Shown here piece after piece: positions 31,805 to 43,445 of a DNA stretch of 64,000 bases; the stretch's first letter is position 1, and each line of letters begins with the position of its first letter. Position numbers and translations under genes: made by a program. Source of the DNA: Brassica napus (lineage: Eukaryota; Streptophyta; Magnoliopsida; Brassicales; Brassicaceae); the NCBI RefSeq assembly GCF_020379485.1, contig NC_063436.1, positions 22,876,423 to 22,940,422 of the forward strand. Reading direction: 5' to 3'. The notes under the pieces are model-generated. The model did not search any database. It had not been told where the DNA came from and worked only from the letters and a program-made list of their open reading frames with translations.

Positions 31805-33052
31805 CTATAGGGAATGAGTAGAGGGAGATGCTCCCTCCTCGTCGTCCTCAGGTGGTAACTCTTCAAGGTGCTCATCAGCAGGGGTGTCCATCTCTTCAAT
31901 GTAGAAGGCTTGCCCGAACACAGTTGGTTTCCTCATTTTCCTCTTGATGTCAAAGTGGAGGATGTTCTCTTTACCCAAATGGAGATCAATCGTGCCTTCC
32001 TTCACATTAACAATAGCTCCTGCTGTAGCTAAGAATGGCCTTCCTAGAATCAATGGATCTTGAGCCTCCTCACCCATCTCAAGCACCACAAAATCTGTAG
32101 GTATCTCATACCTTCCAATCTTCACAGGGAGGTCCTCTAAGATGCCCACAGGGTACTTCACTGAACGATCAGCTAACACCAGAGAGAGTCTACACTTCTT
32201 GTACTGAGTGAATCCAAGCTTCTTTGCAACAGACAAAGGCATCAAGCTGACACTAGCTCCCAAATCGCAGAGACATTTCTCAAATACCATAGGTCCAAGA
32301 GCACAAGGTAGTGTGAAGCTTCCTGGATCCTCTAACTTCTCTGGAACATCAAGCCTCTGGATGATGGCACTGCACTCATGGGTAAGAATCATCATGCCTT
32401 CCATCTCCTTCTTCTTTGCAGCTACAGCATCTTTCAAGAACTTGCTGTATTGAGGAGTCAACATGAAAGCATCGATGATGGGCATTGCAGCCTGAGCTTC
32501 ACTCATTTGTTTCTCAAACAGAGCCTTGTACTTCTCTAGCAGCTGCTTCTTGAATCTACCAGGGAATGGAAGTTTGGGTTCATAGGGAGGAGGAACAAAA
32601 GAACTTTCACTTGCTGGAGTAACAACTTCACCATCCTTTACTGTCTTCTTCTCCTCTCCAACCTTTCCTTTACCTTTGGCTTCCACTATCTTCTCCAAGA
32701 TCTCGTCATTGATCTTCTCATCAACAATCACCACTTCATCATCTATGTTGATGGCAACCCCCTCACCTAATTTCTCAGCATCCTTGGTGAGGGTTCTAGG
32801 AGGTAACTGCTTACCACTCCTAAGGGTGATAGCTTTGGCCTCCTTGGGATTTTGGTCAGACTTTCCAGGTAGAGATCCTTGCTGGCGATTCTGGTGAGTG
32901 TTCATGGAAGCAAATTGATTCTCTAAATTCCTGACTGTAGAAGCAAGGTGTGAGAATTTGTTGTTGAGCTCATTGTAGCTCCCATCAATCTTGGAATGAA
33001 GGTTCTTCAACTCATAACCAACTTGCTTCTCACTTCTAGTCTGAGACTCCAA
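31805..33052 (-). CDS. Gypsy gag C-terminal part plus aspartic protease
   Basis: The frame encodes 415 aa. The start is a coiled-coil-like gag tail (HSKIDGSYNELNNKFSHLA), then a PFPGRFKK linker, then a retropepsin with the active site CDLGASVSLMP and a conserved LILGRPFLATAG flap region. It ends in an acidic tail (EELPPEDDEE), where elements with pol would continue. It is out of frame by one base with the upstream gag part, so the two are halves of one original protein. Confidence 0.88.
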   Translation of the reverse strand: MESQTRSEKQVGYELKNLHSKIDGSYNELNNKFSHLASTVRNLENQFASMNTHQNRQQGSLPGKSDQNPKEAKAITLRSGKQLPPRTLTKDAEKLGEGVAINIDDEVVIVDEKINDEILEKIVEAKGKGKVGEEKKTVKDGEVVTPASESSFVPPPYEPKLPFPGRFKKQLLEKYKALFEKQMSEAQAAMPIIDAFMLTPQYSKFLKDAVAAKKKEMEGMMILTHECSAIIQRLDVPEKLEDPGSFTLPCALGPMVFEKCLCDLGASVSLMPLSVAKKLGFTQYKKCRLSLVLADRSVKYPVGILEDLPVKIGRYEIPTDFVVLEMGEEAQDPLILGRPFLATAGAIVNVKEGTIDLHLGKENILHFDIKRKMRKPTVFGQAFYIEEMDTPADEHLEELPPEDDEEGASPSTHSL

Positions 33053-33060
33053 GATTTGCT

Positions 33061-34245
33061 TCAGTAAGGTATCAGTGCTGCTCTCTTGAGGAGCAGAGGA
33101 ACCAGACGAGGGGTTTTGCTGAGGCTGATAGCTGCCTTGCTGGTTGTTTCTTGGCGGATAGCCACTCTGCTGGTTGTTGGAATAGGACTTCTGTTGGTAG
33201 TTGTTGTACTGAAAGTTGGGTTCTTTTTGTACCAGCTACCATTGTTGTTGATGAAACACAGCTCTTCCTGACCTTCCAAACCCTCAACTTCATGGACAAT
33301 AGCTGGTGTCTCTTGGCTTGGGTTGCCAACAAAGTGCAGCTGCTCTTGGGTAGCTTTATCAGCAAGGAGGATGTCTATCTTATCCTGTAGAGCTTTCAAC
33401 TCCTTCCTCGTTTGCTTATCCTCAGTTCTACTGCTTCTGTCGTGGTCTCCACTGTAGACTGCATCACTCTTTACCATGTTGTCAACCAGTTCTTCTGCAT
33501 CCTCCTCAGTTCTCCCCAAGAAGAACCCATTGCTAGCTGTATCCAGTCTGGCTCTGTACTTAGGAAGAGCACCACGGTAGAATGTGCTCAGCAAGCTCTC
33601 CTTAGAAAAGCCATGGTGTGGGCATTGAGCTTGGTAGCCCTTGAATCTCTCCCAGGCTTCACTGAAGCCTTCCAAGTTCTTCTGTTGAAAGCTGGAAATC
33701 TCGTTTCTCAGCTTAGCAGTTCTTGAAGTAGAGAAGAACTTCTCCAAGAATGCTTTCTTGCAGTCATCCCAAGTAGTGATGGAGTCACTGGGTAGAGACT
33801 TCTCCCACTGACGTGCCTTATCCCCCAAAGAGAAAGGGAATAGCTTGAGCTTTAAGGCATCTTCGGACACACCATTGGTTTTTGACAACCCACAGTAGCT
33901 GTCGAACCTGTCCAAGTGATCAAATGGATCCTCTAGAGCCAAGCCATGATACTTGTTGTTCTCGATCACGTTGAGGAGTCCTGATTTGATCTCAAAGTTG
34001 TTGGCTGCCACAGCGGGTGCTCGGATTCCCAATCTATGACCATGAATGTTGGGGCGGTCGTAAGTGCCAATGGGTCGAGCTGCTCGCTGTTGGTTTTGAG
34101 GTATGTCTCCCATATCAGTACTCAATCTCTGCAAGTGAGCCTGTTGCTCTTCTTCTCTTCTATTTCTAGCACACTCTCTCTCTAAAGCTCTGATGTCTGC
34201 AGCTATTGGAACTAGGTTTGATGGACCCCTGCTCCTCAAGTTCAT
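33061..34245 (-). pseudogene. Gypsy gag N-terminal part, cut by a one-base frameshift
   Basis: The likely start is at 34245 (MNLRSRGPSNLVPI). The retrotrans_gag core is visible (DPFDHLDRFDSYC, WDDCKKAFLEKFFS, GFSEAWERFKGYQAQCPHHG). After WYKK, near 33223, the frame changes at a run of A residues. The correct continuation, rich in Asn, Gln and Gly, lies in the minus-one frame and joins the protease part. The visible frame runs on to a chance stop at 33061. It is most simply a one-base deletion in a homopolymer. Confidence 0.85.
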
Positions 34246-34358
34246 ACACCTGTAGATTAAAGGGAGGTGAAGAAAGAGAATCAGTAACAAAAGAAAATAA
34301 AAATGACTTAGTCTCAAGCAAGTGACTAAATCTCAATGTTCAAATCTACTCAGAATTT

Positions 34359-34372
34359 GGCAACGGCGCCAA
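34359..34372 (-). other. Primer-binding site of the gypsy element
   Basis: TTGGCGCCGTTGCC on the minus strand lies two bases inside the 5' LTR end. It is the motif common in plant Athila-like gypsy elements. Confidence 0.8.
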
Positions 34373-34374
34373 TT

Positions 34375-35886
34375 TGATGTTAGGAGTTTTCAAGGCTCCT
34401 AAGACAAATGTTGTAGTATAAATGATTGTCGAACCAGTTCTGAGGGATATCAAAGCACTGAGAATGCAAGTACTCACTTAATCTAAGTGCAACCAATGAT
34501 TTAGATGGGTTTTAAACTATGACTAAAACTAGAAAGCAATAACAGAATGATACTTTCTTGACTAAAGGAAAAGAGAACTCATGGGTATAGGGATTAGACC
34601 TTGGGTGATCAAGTATCGAACTAAGGATGGCAAATGATCAATCAAACTATCAACCTTAAGCCTAGACACAATTCTAAGCAAGCTCTATGTCTAGATGAAT
34701 GCTCATTTGCTAACATATCTCAAACATCAAATGTCTTTGGTTGAATAATATGAAAGCAATCATTACTAACAAGTCTATTAGCTATCTTAGCATCTTTAAC
34801 AACAAATGTCTTTGGCAAAGTATACTAAAAGCCTAGGAGAGTTGTCTCGGGCATTTCATCGAACACCTTTCGGGTGAGAAATGCCTAAAGATCAACAACT
34901 GAGTGGCCAACTCAGAAGATGCATTATGATTACTCTACTAGCAAGGAAATATGAATGATCTACACTAAAACATCCTAGCTCTAACCTAATCACCCTTAAT
35001 CTCCCTAACCCATGAATTCAAAAGGTGATTACTCACTAATCTCCATGATTCCTCTTAAACCCATATTGGATTTCAGATTAATCATGTAGAGAAATAGATA
35101 AGAAATCAACAAGAACACAAGAACATAACAAATCAAAACCAAGAGATGAACTTCTCAAGAGAGTTCTTGTGTCTTTCTCAATAGATCAAAGATAAAAGAT
35201 AATCTGCCACTGGTGGCTACAAAAGATGTTTAAAACATAGGTTTTTCCAAGTGCAAAACGTCCAAAATAAATTGCAAAAAGGTCCTTAAGAAATCATGAT
35301 TTTCGGCAGCAAAATAACGCGGAGCGACTTGCAGGTGTCGCTCCGGGAAGTCGCTCCAGGGCCGATTTTTGGTGTGTCCGGGCGAGAGGTCGCGAGCGAC
35401 TTTGGTGTGTCGCTCCAACGGGTCGCTCTGGATCGGGAGCGACCTTGGTAGGTCGCTCTGAGAGGTCGCTCCAGGCTTCGCTTCGTGTCGTCTCTCCATA
35501 AAGACGCGAGCGACCTCGGGGTGTGAGATGCGAGCGACTTTGTGGTGTCGCTCCGGGAGGTCGCTCTGGGCTCGTTCTCGCGTCTCCGAGTGATGAAACC
35601 GCGAGCGACTTCTCCCTGTCGCTTTGGTAAGGTCGCTCCAATAGGGAAGTCAGAGCGACTTGGTGGTGTCGCTCCGGACTGGTCGCTCCATGCCTTGCTC
35701 GCCCAATGACCACTCTAAACACTCCTTTTTGAGCTCCAAATGTCTCCAGAAACTCCATGTGGTACTCAAATACCTGATAGAGACATATGTATGCAAAATG
35801 CAACCTAAACATGTCTAAATCCTAATCTATATGATGAAAATGTTTATGAATGAATGGATAAAACAATGTAAATATGCAAGATATCA
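34375..35886 (-). repeat. 5' LTR (right copy) of the gypsy TR-GAG element
   Basis: A 1512-bp copy of 28736-30278. It lacks 30 bases between two GGGGTGT words within the GTCGCTC array, a typical slippage deletion, and one further base elsewhere. Confidence 0.92.
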
Positions 35887-35891
35887 CTACT

Positions 35892-37286
35892 TACAAAATT
35901 AGGTTTACAAACTATGTGTAATATTATAATATTAAACATAAAATTTACATTTCAAAAAATCTGTGTAGTGAAATATCAATCTACTATTTTTAGATAAACT
36001 TACTTATCCTAAATAAAGCCACATATCTTAAAAGAACATAGCGTACTAACATGGTAAATTTTTTCTTTTCACATTAATTTCTATTTTTTCTATGTTAAAA
36101 AATAAATTTAATATTTTGTAAATACATTTTTAACAAAAGAGTAGCTACATGGAACTGTTTTAAACGCTTAATCATTCTAAAAATGACATCTTATAATAAA
36201 ATAATATATTGGTAATTATTTTAGAAATCTCCAAAAGCTTATCACGTTTTCATAATTATTGGTGGTTGATCTGATTTTGTCCCGTTATAGACTGCTATGT
36301 CAATAATTTCAAATTGAGGGTCCGAATGTTCAGTTTTTTTAAATACGGAGAAAAAAATAAATGACAGGGAAAAATCATTTAAAATGCGGAATGATAAAAT
36401 TCAATTATTTTCATCTACAGTGAAGTTGTTCCTATTCCGGCACAAAAAAAACAACTTTCACATTACAAAAAATGATAATTTCCAACGAATTTAATCGAAA
36501 GTATTACCATATGGAATTTCCGAAGAATTAACAAAAGATAATTGAAATAAATTTTGTCACAATTTATCAGAAATTCGTTGAAAAATTTGAATGGATTGAA
36601 TTACCTACAAAATAATACATCTATCATAAACTTTAATTTGTCTTTGACTAAATATTGACAGAAAATATAAATCGTCAGAAATTCATCAAGAAATTTCGAC
36701 GGATTTCAGACGAAATATATAACCACTATAGAATTATTTTAAAATTCAAAATTACCAATGTATTTCTGACATATATTTTGTTGATCATCGGAAATCTATC
36801 AGAAATTCATTCATATTTATCTATAAATACCACTTCATCTCATTCAATGGTATTCACAAATTTTCACATATATCTAAAGAAAGCAAGAAACTAGACATAA
36901 TGTAGGTTGGGAACCCTAACACAGTAGATTTGATGAGAACCTCATTTCTTTATCTTGGTAACCACTGTGCTTTAAGAAGACAAAAAAACTCTCATTTTGA
37001 ACCACTAATATCTTCAAGTATTCATAAGTGAGAACCCATTACCCCTTCATTATGGATTTCAAGAGTATGCTTGTTTGTTTGCTTTGCATCCCCATGAACT
37101 TTGTTACCAAAAAGAATCAAATCTGGTACATAACTTTCGTATTCACGGGACTCTACTTTGCAAAAGAAAATGTTATCAAAAACAAAAAGAATGTGAGTTT
37201 CGGAGGGCTAATGCGTGAAAGACATAATCCGGTAATCTTCTCTTAATTATTCGCATGATTAAGAAAGTTAACAAGCGCATACATAC

Positions 37287-37290
<4 letters not shown>
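35892..37290. other. AT-rich spacer with CACTA-like subterminal remnants
   Basis: No gene is supported. Positions about 36480-36820 hold repeated words such as AAATTTCGACGGATTTC and ATCGGAAATCTATCAGAAATTC, in the style of CACTA/Spm subterminal arrays, without recognisable ends. About 36110-36330 is one copy of a segment repeated near 37500-37655 and 38515-38555. Confidence 0.4.

Positions 37291-37326
<36 letters not shown>
37291..37326. repeat. (AT)n microsatellite
   Basis: About 18 uninterrupted AT dinucleotides. Confidence 0.95.
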
Positions 37327-37331
<5 letters not shown>

Positions 37332-37661
37332 GATACAAACCATACAAGTTAATTTATCCTTCGCAATATCCCAAAACTATTGATTAAATATGTTTTTAGA
37401 AGATTTGTTTTGGTTTACTTAATAAAGGAGTAATAAACTTATTTGGAAGATTTATTTTTAACAATGGAATAGTAAACTTCACAATATTAATGATGTTTTC
37501 TTCAATACTTTTTAACAACAAAAAATAGGGTACATGAAACTATTTTAATCATTATAAAGTTGGCATCTTTAATAAAAAATAATAAACTCCAAAAAATCTT
37601 ATCAATATATTTTCACAATTATTGATGGTTGATTTAATTTTGTCCCATTATAATCTAAAAG

Positions 37662-38447
37662 TGATAAGTTTCTTAGGCTTCTAACTTAAAACCAATTGGC
37701 AATTAGTGGATTGACTCAAGTCCCTTATATATTACTCAAGTCCCTTTCATATTTCTGATGTGGGATCTTTTCTCCAATACCCTCCCTCGAGATAATGGTG
37801 TGTATAACCATTAATCTCACAGAATTCATCATACCCCCTTTGAAATCATGTTTTATTTTTCTAGCGATCTCGGTGGAACTGAGTTTTCTATGGGCCATCA
37901 GCTAATGGGATGATCGGGCCACTGTCCGGGCCGGATTAATGGGTCAGGGTATTGAACCTGGCTCTAATACCATGTTAGATTCGGGTTTATTATGGGCTTC
38001 CAACTTAAAACCAATTGACGATTAGTGGATTAGCCCAAATCTCTTATATATTACTCAAGTTCCTTTCATATTTTTCTGATGTGAGATCTTCTCTCCAATA
38101 CCCTCCCTCGAGATAATGGTGCGTATAACTATTAGTCTCGCAGAATCCATCATACCCCCTCCGAAATCATGCTTTATTTTTCTAGCGATCTCGGTAGAAC
38201 TAAGCCTTCTATGGGCCATCAGCTAATGGAATGATCGGGCCACTGTCCGGGCCGGATTAATGGGTCAGGGTATTGAACATGGCTCTGTTAACATGATAAG
38301 TTTTTTTTTTTTGGTATGATGTTACCATGATAAGTTTCTTGGGCTTTCAACTTAAAACCAATTGACAATTAGTGGATTGACCAAAGTTCCTTATATATTA
38401 CTCAAGTCTTTTTTCATATTTTTGATGTGGGATCTTCTTTCTAATAC
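37662..38447 (-). mobile_element. Tandem TRIM array: LTR-internal-LTR-internal-partial LTR
   Basis: On the minus strand, LTR copies lie at 37662-37831, 37973-38152 and about 38294-38447 (truncated). They end ...TCTAACA or a variant of it. Directly after an LTR comes the primer site TGGTATTAGAGCC, then about 140 bases of internal DNA (CCGGCCCGGACAGTGGCCCG) and a tract AAAGGGGGTA before the next LTR. There is no coding capacity. Short LTRs, Met-tRNA primer site and tiny internal domain define a TRIM. Two internal domains between three LTRs show a tandem form made by unequal recombination. Confidence 0.85.
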
Positions 38448-38822
38448 AAAGCTAAGTCCCTACCAACTGTCTGTAACAGCACCATTCCAATTAATAACAA
38501 ATCTTCTTCGACTTCAATGAGTATATCAATTAATTCAAATTGAGGGTCCGTGTAGTTTAATTCTATTGAATACGGAAAAGATGGCCAATCAGACTAAAAT
38601 GAAAGAGAAAATTATCTGTTATGTGGAGTTATCAGATTCAAATATTTACATCAGCAGAAACAATGACTTTCAAGGTAATATATCAGCGTTGTCTTTATTT
38701 TCAAAGACTTCCTCAACCTGTTGCGATTAAAATAAAATCTTCATATACTTGATTACTCGTTTGTAAGAAAAATTAATAATCGTGCCAAGAAAGAAAATTG
38801 CTTATCGTTTACGGTTTTTTTA

Positions 38823-38967
38823 GACCATACCAACAGCTCTTAATCCGGTAATCTACATCTCGACGAGGTGATAATTGCTTATCGTTTACGGTTTTTTTTT
38901 AATTGCTTATCGTTTACAAATAAGGAAGAACATGTTTTGAACTTGTTTCGAGCTGTTGGTATGGTCT
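38823..38967. mobile_element. Small inverted-repeat element, probable MITE
   Basis: AGACCATACCAACAGCTC at the left end is perfectly inverted at the right end. The flanking triplets are close to a TTA/TGA duplication. The word AATTGCTTATCGTTTAC occurs in and beside it three times (about 38798, 38873, 38901). Confidence 0.55.
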
Positions 38968-39324
38968 GAAAAGAGCATACATCTAAAAACGACTTCTTGT
39001 GTGAAGGGCATATATATAACCCGTGTAACATTAGTCATCTATTTTCCATCATAAAAGAAATACGAGACATAGCTAACTGGCAACCATGTTAAATCTTTAT
39101 ATCATTAATTTACTTTTAAGCTAGTCATCTACTTTCCTGATATTTTACATACATCATAAAACTACGTTAAATCTTTATATCATTTACTTTTAAATTAGTC
39201 ATACTTTCCTAATATATTACATACATCACAAAACTTTTTATACACATCACGAAATATTTGTATGTGTATTCTTTTTTTTTTTGTAAAAAATTGTATGTGT
39301 ATTCTTAAGGTGTGGGATGCACTA

Positions 39325-39543
39325 AAAATGAAAAAAAAGGTTAAACCTGGATCTATTAAAGACACAGACTTAACCCCTGGGTGGAGGTATATTCCACGGA
39401 TAGACCTTTTCCTGGGCATTTAAATGAGCCGAAAGCAATAGTCCATATCCGTGTGGCCAGCGAAGTTCGAACCAGAGTTTATCGTATTAGATTTAATCCC
39501 TCAAGCGCCACTGGATTACCACCACTCGTTAAAATGAAAAAAA
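39325..39543 (-). mobile_element. tRNA-derived SINE with 13-bp target duplication
   Basis: The body (39338-39530, minus strand) starts AACGAGTGGTGGTAATCC and carries an A-box-like TGGCGCTTGAG and a B box GGTTCGAACTTCG, the internal RNA polymerase III promoter. Flanks repeat AAAATGAAAAAAA (39325-39337, 39531-39543). Size and boxes fit Brassica S1-type SINEs. Confidence 0.85.
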
Positions 39544-40634
39544 TAGTGATATCTATGAAGACTGCATAATCATCCCATAAACTATAGCTATCATCATGAT
39601 CCAACTTTTGGTGTAAAGTTTTCCTTATTATATATTCCTTTCATAATACTTGATGAAAGCCCAAAGATTAAAAAATTACTTTTTCTGTAAATTTTTTTAT
39701 TAAAACTATAAATAAACAATAATTTAACTAATTATTAATTAGGGAAATTAGGTGATATAACCAAACAAAAACCTATAATTCATTATATAACCAAAATCAC
39801 ACTCTCTCTCCTCTTCTCTCTTCCTATCTCTCTAACCTCTTTCTACAAAATTAATTTTACTTTTTTTTTGGTTATATCACAAATAAGCCTTTATTAATAT
39901 GTTACAAAAAACTAACTATTTTTTTCTGAAATATAATTGGCTAAATTGTTTTTAATAAAGTTAAAATTGCATAAAAATAACCAAAATCTTTTATTTTGAA
40001 ACAACACAATTTTTTTTAAACATCAAGTATTATAAAATAGAAAGGATACAAGTTAATTAAACGTTTTGTTATGATGTGGCATGCGCTACAATAAATTAAT
40101 GGTATTGGTGAAGACTGCATGATAATCACCGAAACCATAGCTATCATCATGATACACGTTTAGGGAAAAGTTTTGCTGACAAAGTTAGTAATATTCCTAG
40201 CCTGGGGTGCTATGACAATTATTATTCAAATTATTTGAGTAATATTGGATGAATGGTTAAAGCACCCAACTCATTAACAATTGTTTCTCAAATTTCACAG
40301 TAACAACTCAAAGCATTAGCTTTCCAACTAAAATTACAACAGCGACACTGAATTTCCCCACGTGATTGAATTTGATTATTTTATCATCTAAAATAATGAT
40401 ATCTTATCATCCAAAATAATATTATTTTTGGAAAAATAGCAAATATTTGCAGTGAACAGTTTTATAATTTATTAGAATCTATCTACTTGCATTATTTTGT
40501 GTTGGACTATTTTATAGCAAAAGTAAGATACTAAAAATTTGAGATTTCAAAAGTTTTCTAGACGAAACACCTAAAAACCTGAAAATCAATTCTTCTGAAA
40601 ATAAAGTGCCTTCATAGACACATTTCAAGTTTTA
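39544..40634. other. AT-rich spacer
   Basis: No coding or RNA signal was found. CT-rich and poly(T) tracts at about 39800-39870 and several A/T runs are the only structure. Confidence 0.4.
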
Positions 40635-41542
40635 TCTATTCTATTAAAATATAAGTCACAACTTCTATTCATGTGTGACTTTTTAAGAAATAGACCTTTA
40701 CTAGAAAATCATATTTCATTTATTTTAAATTAACATTTTGGTATCATTAAGATATCACATCTTATATAATGAACACATATAACAACTTCACCTATAAAAT
40801 TGTTTTAATATTATTTTTAATTATAAAATTTTATAGACAAAAAAATCTAACAAAATCTTACTAAAAATTAAATACTTTTATATAATAATGCATTAATTAA
40901 TTTCGTAATTAAAAGTATAATATTATTCAAAACAATGTTAATTAAGATGTTATTATAAAATAATTGTATGCTATTTTCATAAATTTTCTATTGATAGCCT
41001 ATATTATATTAAAATAGAATTACTATATAAATTAAATATAAAAAATATATTAAATGAACTTATTTTATTTTTAAAAAATCATTAAAAAACTTATTTATCA
41101 TTAAAACAGGTTAAAATTTGTAAAGCATGTATAAAATTTACTTATAAAATCCTACGATATACTAAAAATGTAGATGCTAAAGTATATTTGTTGAAACACA
41201 AGAATAAAATAAAAATGATCCTAAACAAATATTTGTTCTATAGTATAGCTAACTAATTTTAAAATATTTTTTGTATGGAAACTGTAAAAACTAAAATATA
41301 TATTTTGATGAGATTATCTATTTGATTATTTCAAGTTATGAATTTATTGTACCAAACTAGAAGTTATATTTTTTATATAATAACAATTAATAATAAATTA
41401 AAATATATATAACAAATATTTATATATTTATATAGAATTACATTATATATAACAATAAATTATAAATAATTTAAATTATAAATTAATTATATATTTATAA
41501 AATAAAAATAGTACCCGCATGGATGTGCGGATCAAGCTCTAG
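40635..41542 (+). mobile_element. Non-autonomous Helitron, about 0.9 kb
   Basis: The 5' end TCTATTCTATTAAAATATAAG follows an A. The 3' end has the hairpin CCGCA-TGGATG-TGCGG, then about ten bases and CTAG before a T. Insertion between A and T without target duplication is the Helitron rule. The interior is very AT-rich with no Rep/helicase. Confidence 0.8.
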
Positions 41543-42560
41543 TATAATTTAAAATATGATTTATTTGATGATAAATGTAAATATATATAAAAAAACATTT
41601 TCTTATGGAATATATACTTGTTTGATATATTTTTTTTAAAAAAATCAGATGGATAATTTTAAACATAATCCTTTTTAATGAAAACACTAAAAATTCAATC
41701 ACATACAATATAATGGTCACAATCGAATGCACACACATTTATTAATTATTGTGAAAATTAACGAGGTTTTATAATTTTAATTTTCTTGCTTACCTTACTT
41801 ATTTTTTATTTTATGGTTTTAGTTTTAGATAACCTATACCATTTCTTCGTATTCTTTGTTTAAGATATATATAATTAGCAATAAAATCTTATGTTAGTTT
41901 ATAATATCTCATTAAGTATGCCATCTAATCTATTAATTTAGGGTCCTACTTTTTATCTACCATACAAAAGTCTACGTTATACCATTAATTAGAAACTACA
42001 CTAATTATCCTAAATGTATGCATCTATGATATTTTCTAACAGAAACATTATATGCATCTAAACAATAACATTCCTAAGAAAAACCAAATATATTTTCATT
42101 ATGCAATTATTTTGTTTATCATATTTAGTCTAGACCAAACTTTATATATATTTCAGTAACTAATTTTGAAATTAAATAGTATATCCCAATTTTTTAAAAA
42201 AATTATCATAAAATTATATACATAAAAATGATATTAAATATAGATTTTAATAACTTATTTTATATTTTAAATGTTATTTTAAAAACAAACATATATCTAC
42301 ACGTACGTGCGGGTACAAATGTAGTTTTAATTAATAATACACCTATCACCATATATAGGACGAATTAACTTGTATGTCATGTTAAGTTAACGTGCTAAAC
42401 TCTATATATATTAGTGTAAGTTTGTGTTCATTATTTCCTTCAAAAAAAAATTGTGTTCATTATTACATACTAATGAAACTTTTCTTTTAACAATGTGGAA
42501 AATATTAAAAAATAGTTATTTCCGTAACTTGAATCTTATCTTGCACGAATGAACCGAAGA
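41543..42560. other. AT-rich upstream region of the CYP702A pseudogene
   Basis: No gene is seen. A palindromic CACGTACGTG followed by CGGGTACAAATGTAGT at about 42300-42325 resembles a degenerate Helitron 3' end. Confidence 0.35.
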
Positions 42561-43130
42561 GACTCAGGTATAAATGAAGAGCAGCGCATATACGAATCCA
42601 ACACGAAACCTACTTTCTATAAAAGAAACAAAAATGTTGGAGTTTTATGGGATATTCCCTGTCGTATTTTCACTAATTGTATTGCAACTTTGCCACTCGA
42701 TATATCGTTGGAGGAACCCTAAATGCAAAGGCAGACTTCCTCCAGGATCCATGGGGTTTCCGATAATCGCAGAGACTTTTGAATTCATGACGCCTTATGA
42801 TTTCAGTTCTGTGGTTTCACCGTATCTAAAGAAGAGAATCTCCAGGTTACTAACATCTTTCTTCCTTTTCACCTTTTTGGCAATTAGATACGCATCTTAT
42901 CAAACAATCACCTGTTTCATGATGCATGCCTATCCAGTTAAATTAAATAACTGCGACTCTTTTTCTTATATATATATCGCGTTATGGTTTTATATATTAA
43001 TGTTCTATAAGCCCTCTTGTTTTGAATTTCAGTTTAAAGTTGTTACCAAAAATATATAGTTAAATGAAGAATGTTTCTTAGAAAACAACGATAGAAACTT
43101 CACGAAACATTTAAGTAGCTTTCTAATCAC

Positions 43131-43270
43131 TACAAAAAAAGATGGATATTGTGACTAATTTTTGTGTCAAAATAGTTTGTCACAATATTGTGACGAATTG
43201 TTAACTAACTTGTGACCAAGTTATTACGTTACTAAATGGTAATTATTTAGTCATAAATATACTTCCAGTA
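43131..43270. mobile_element. Possible single CACTA-type terminus
   Basis: CACTACAAAAAAAGATGG is followed by several GTGAC/GTCAC words in both orientations, as in CACTA subterminal arrays. The matching far end was not found, so the element is partial or misidentified. Confidence 0.3.
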
Positions 43271-43274
43271 GTTA

Positions 43275-43445
43275 GACCATCTCCATCCCCACTCCATAAT
43301 TTACTGCAAAATGGAGTGGAAAATAGAGTAATGAAGAAACAAAAAAGTGATTATTCTATAAATAAAGTGATTTTTTATTATTTGTTCATATTTCATTTTC
43401 CACTCCATATTTGGAGTAAATTATGTAATGGGGATGGAGATGCTC
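43275..43445. mobile_element. Tourist-like MITE with TTA target duplication in P450 intron 1
   Basis: The 171-bp element has termini GACCATCTCCATCCCCA and, inverted, GAGCATCTCCATCCCCA, flanked by TTA. Its terminal GAxCA pattern resembles the ends of the Harbinger element 1 kb downstream. Confidence 0.88.

Larger units (their letters stand above)
28731..35891 (-). mobile_element. Gypsy retrotransposon with gag and protease only (TR-GAG type)
   Basis: The element spans 28736-35886 on the minus strand with the 5-bp duplication CTACT (28731-28735, 35887-35891). LTRs of 1543 and 1512 bp begin TGATGTTAGG and end GATATCA. The internal part (about 4.1 kb) has a primer site, gag and a retropepsin. 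No reverse transcriptase, RNase H or integrase is found in any frame. It would depend on a related Athila/gypsy-type element for movement. The LTRs differ by about four substitutions and two indels, so the insertion is recent. Confidence 0.93.

Noticed and set aside
37960..37985. TGATACC/AATACCATGTTAGA as a tRNA gene fragment
   Set aside because: It is the reverse of a retrotransposon primer-binding site between TRIM LTR and internal domain, with no cloverleaf.
38801..38960. Repeated AATTGCTTATCGTTTAC words as a CRISPR-like or regulatory array
   Set aside because: Plant nuclear DNA, only three copies with unequal spacing, and part of an inverted-repeat element.
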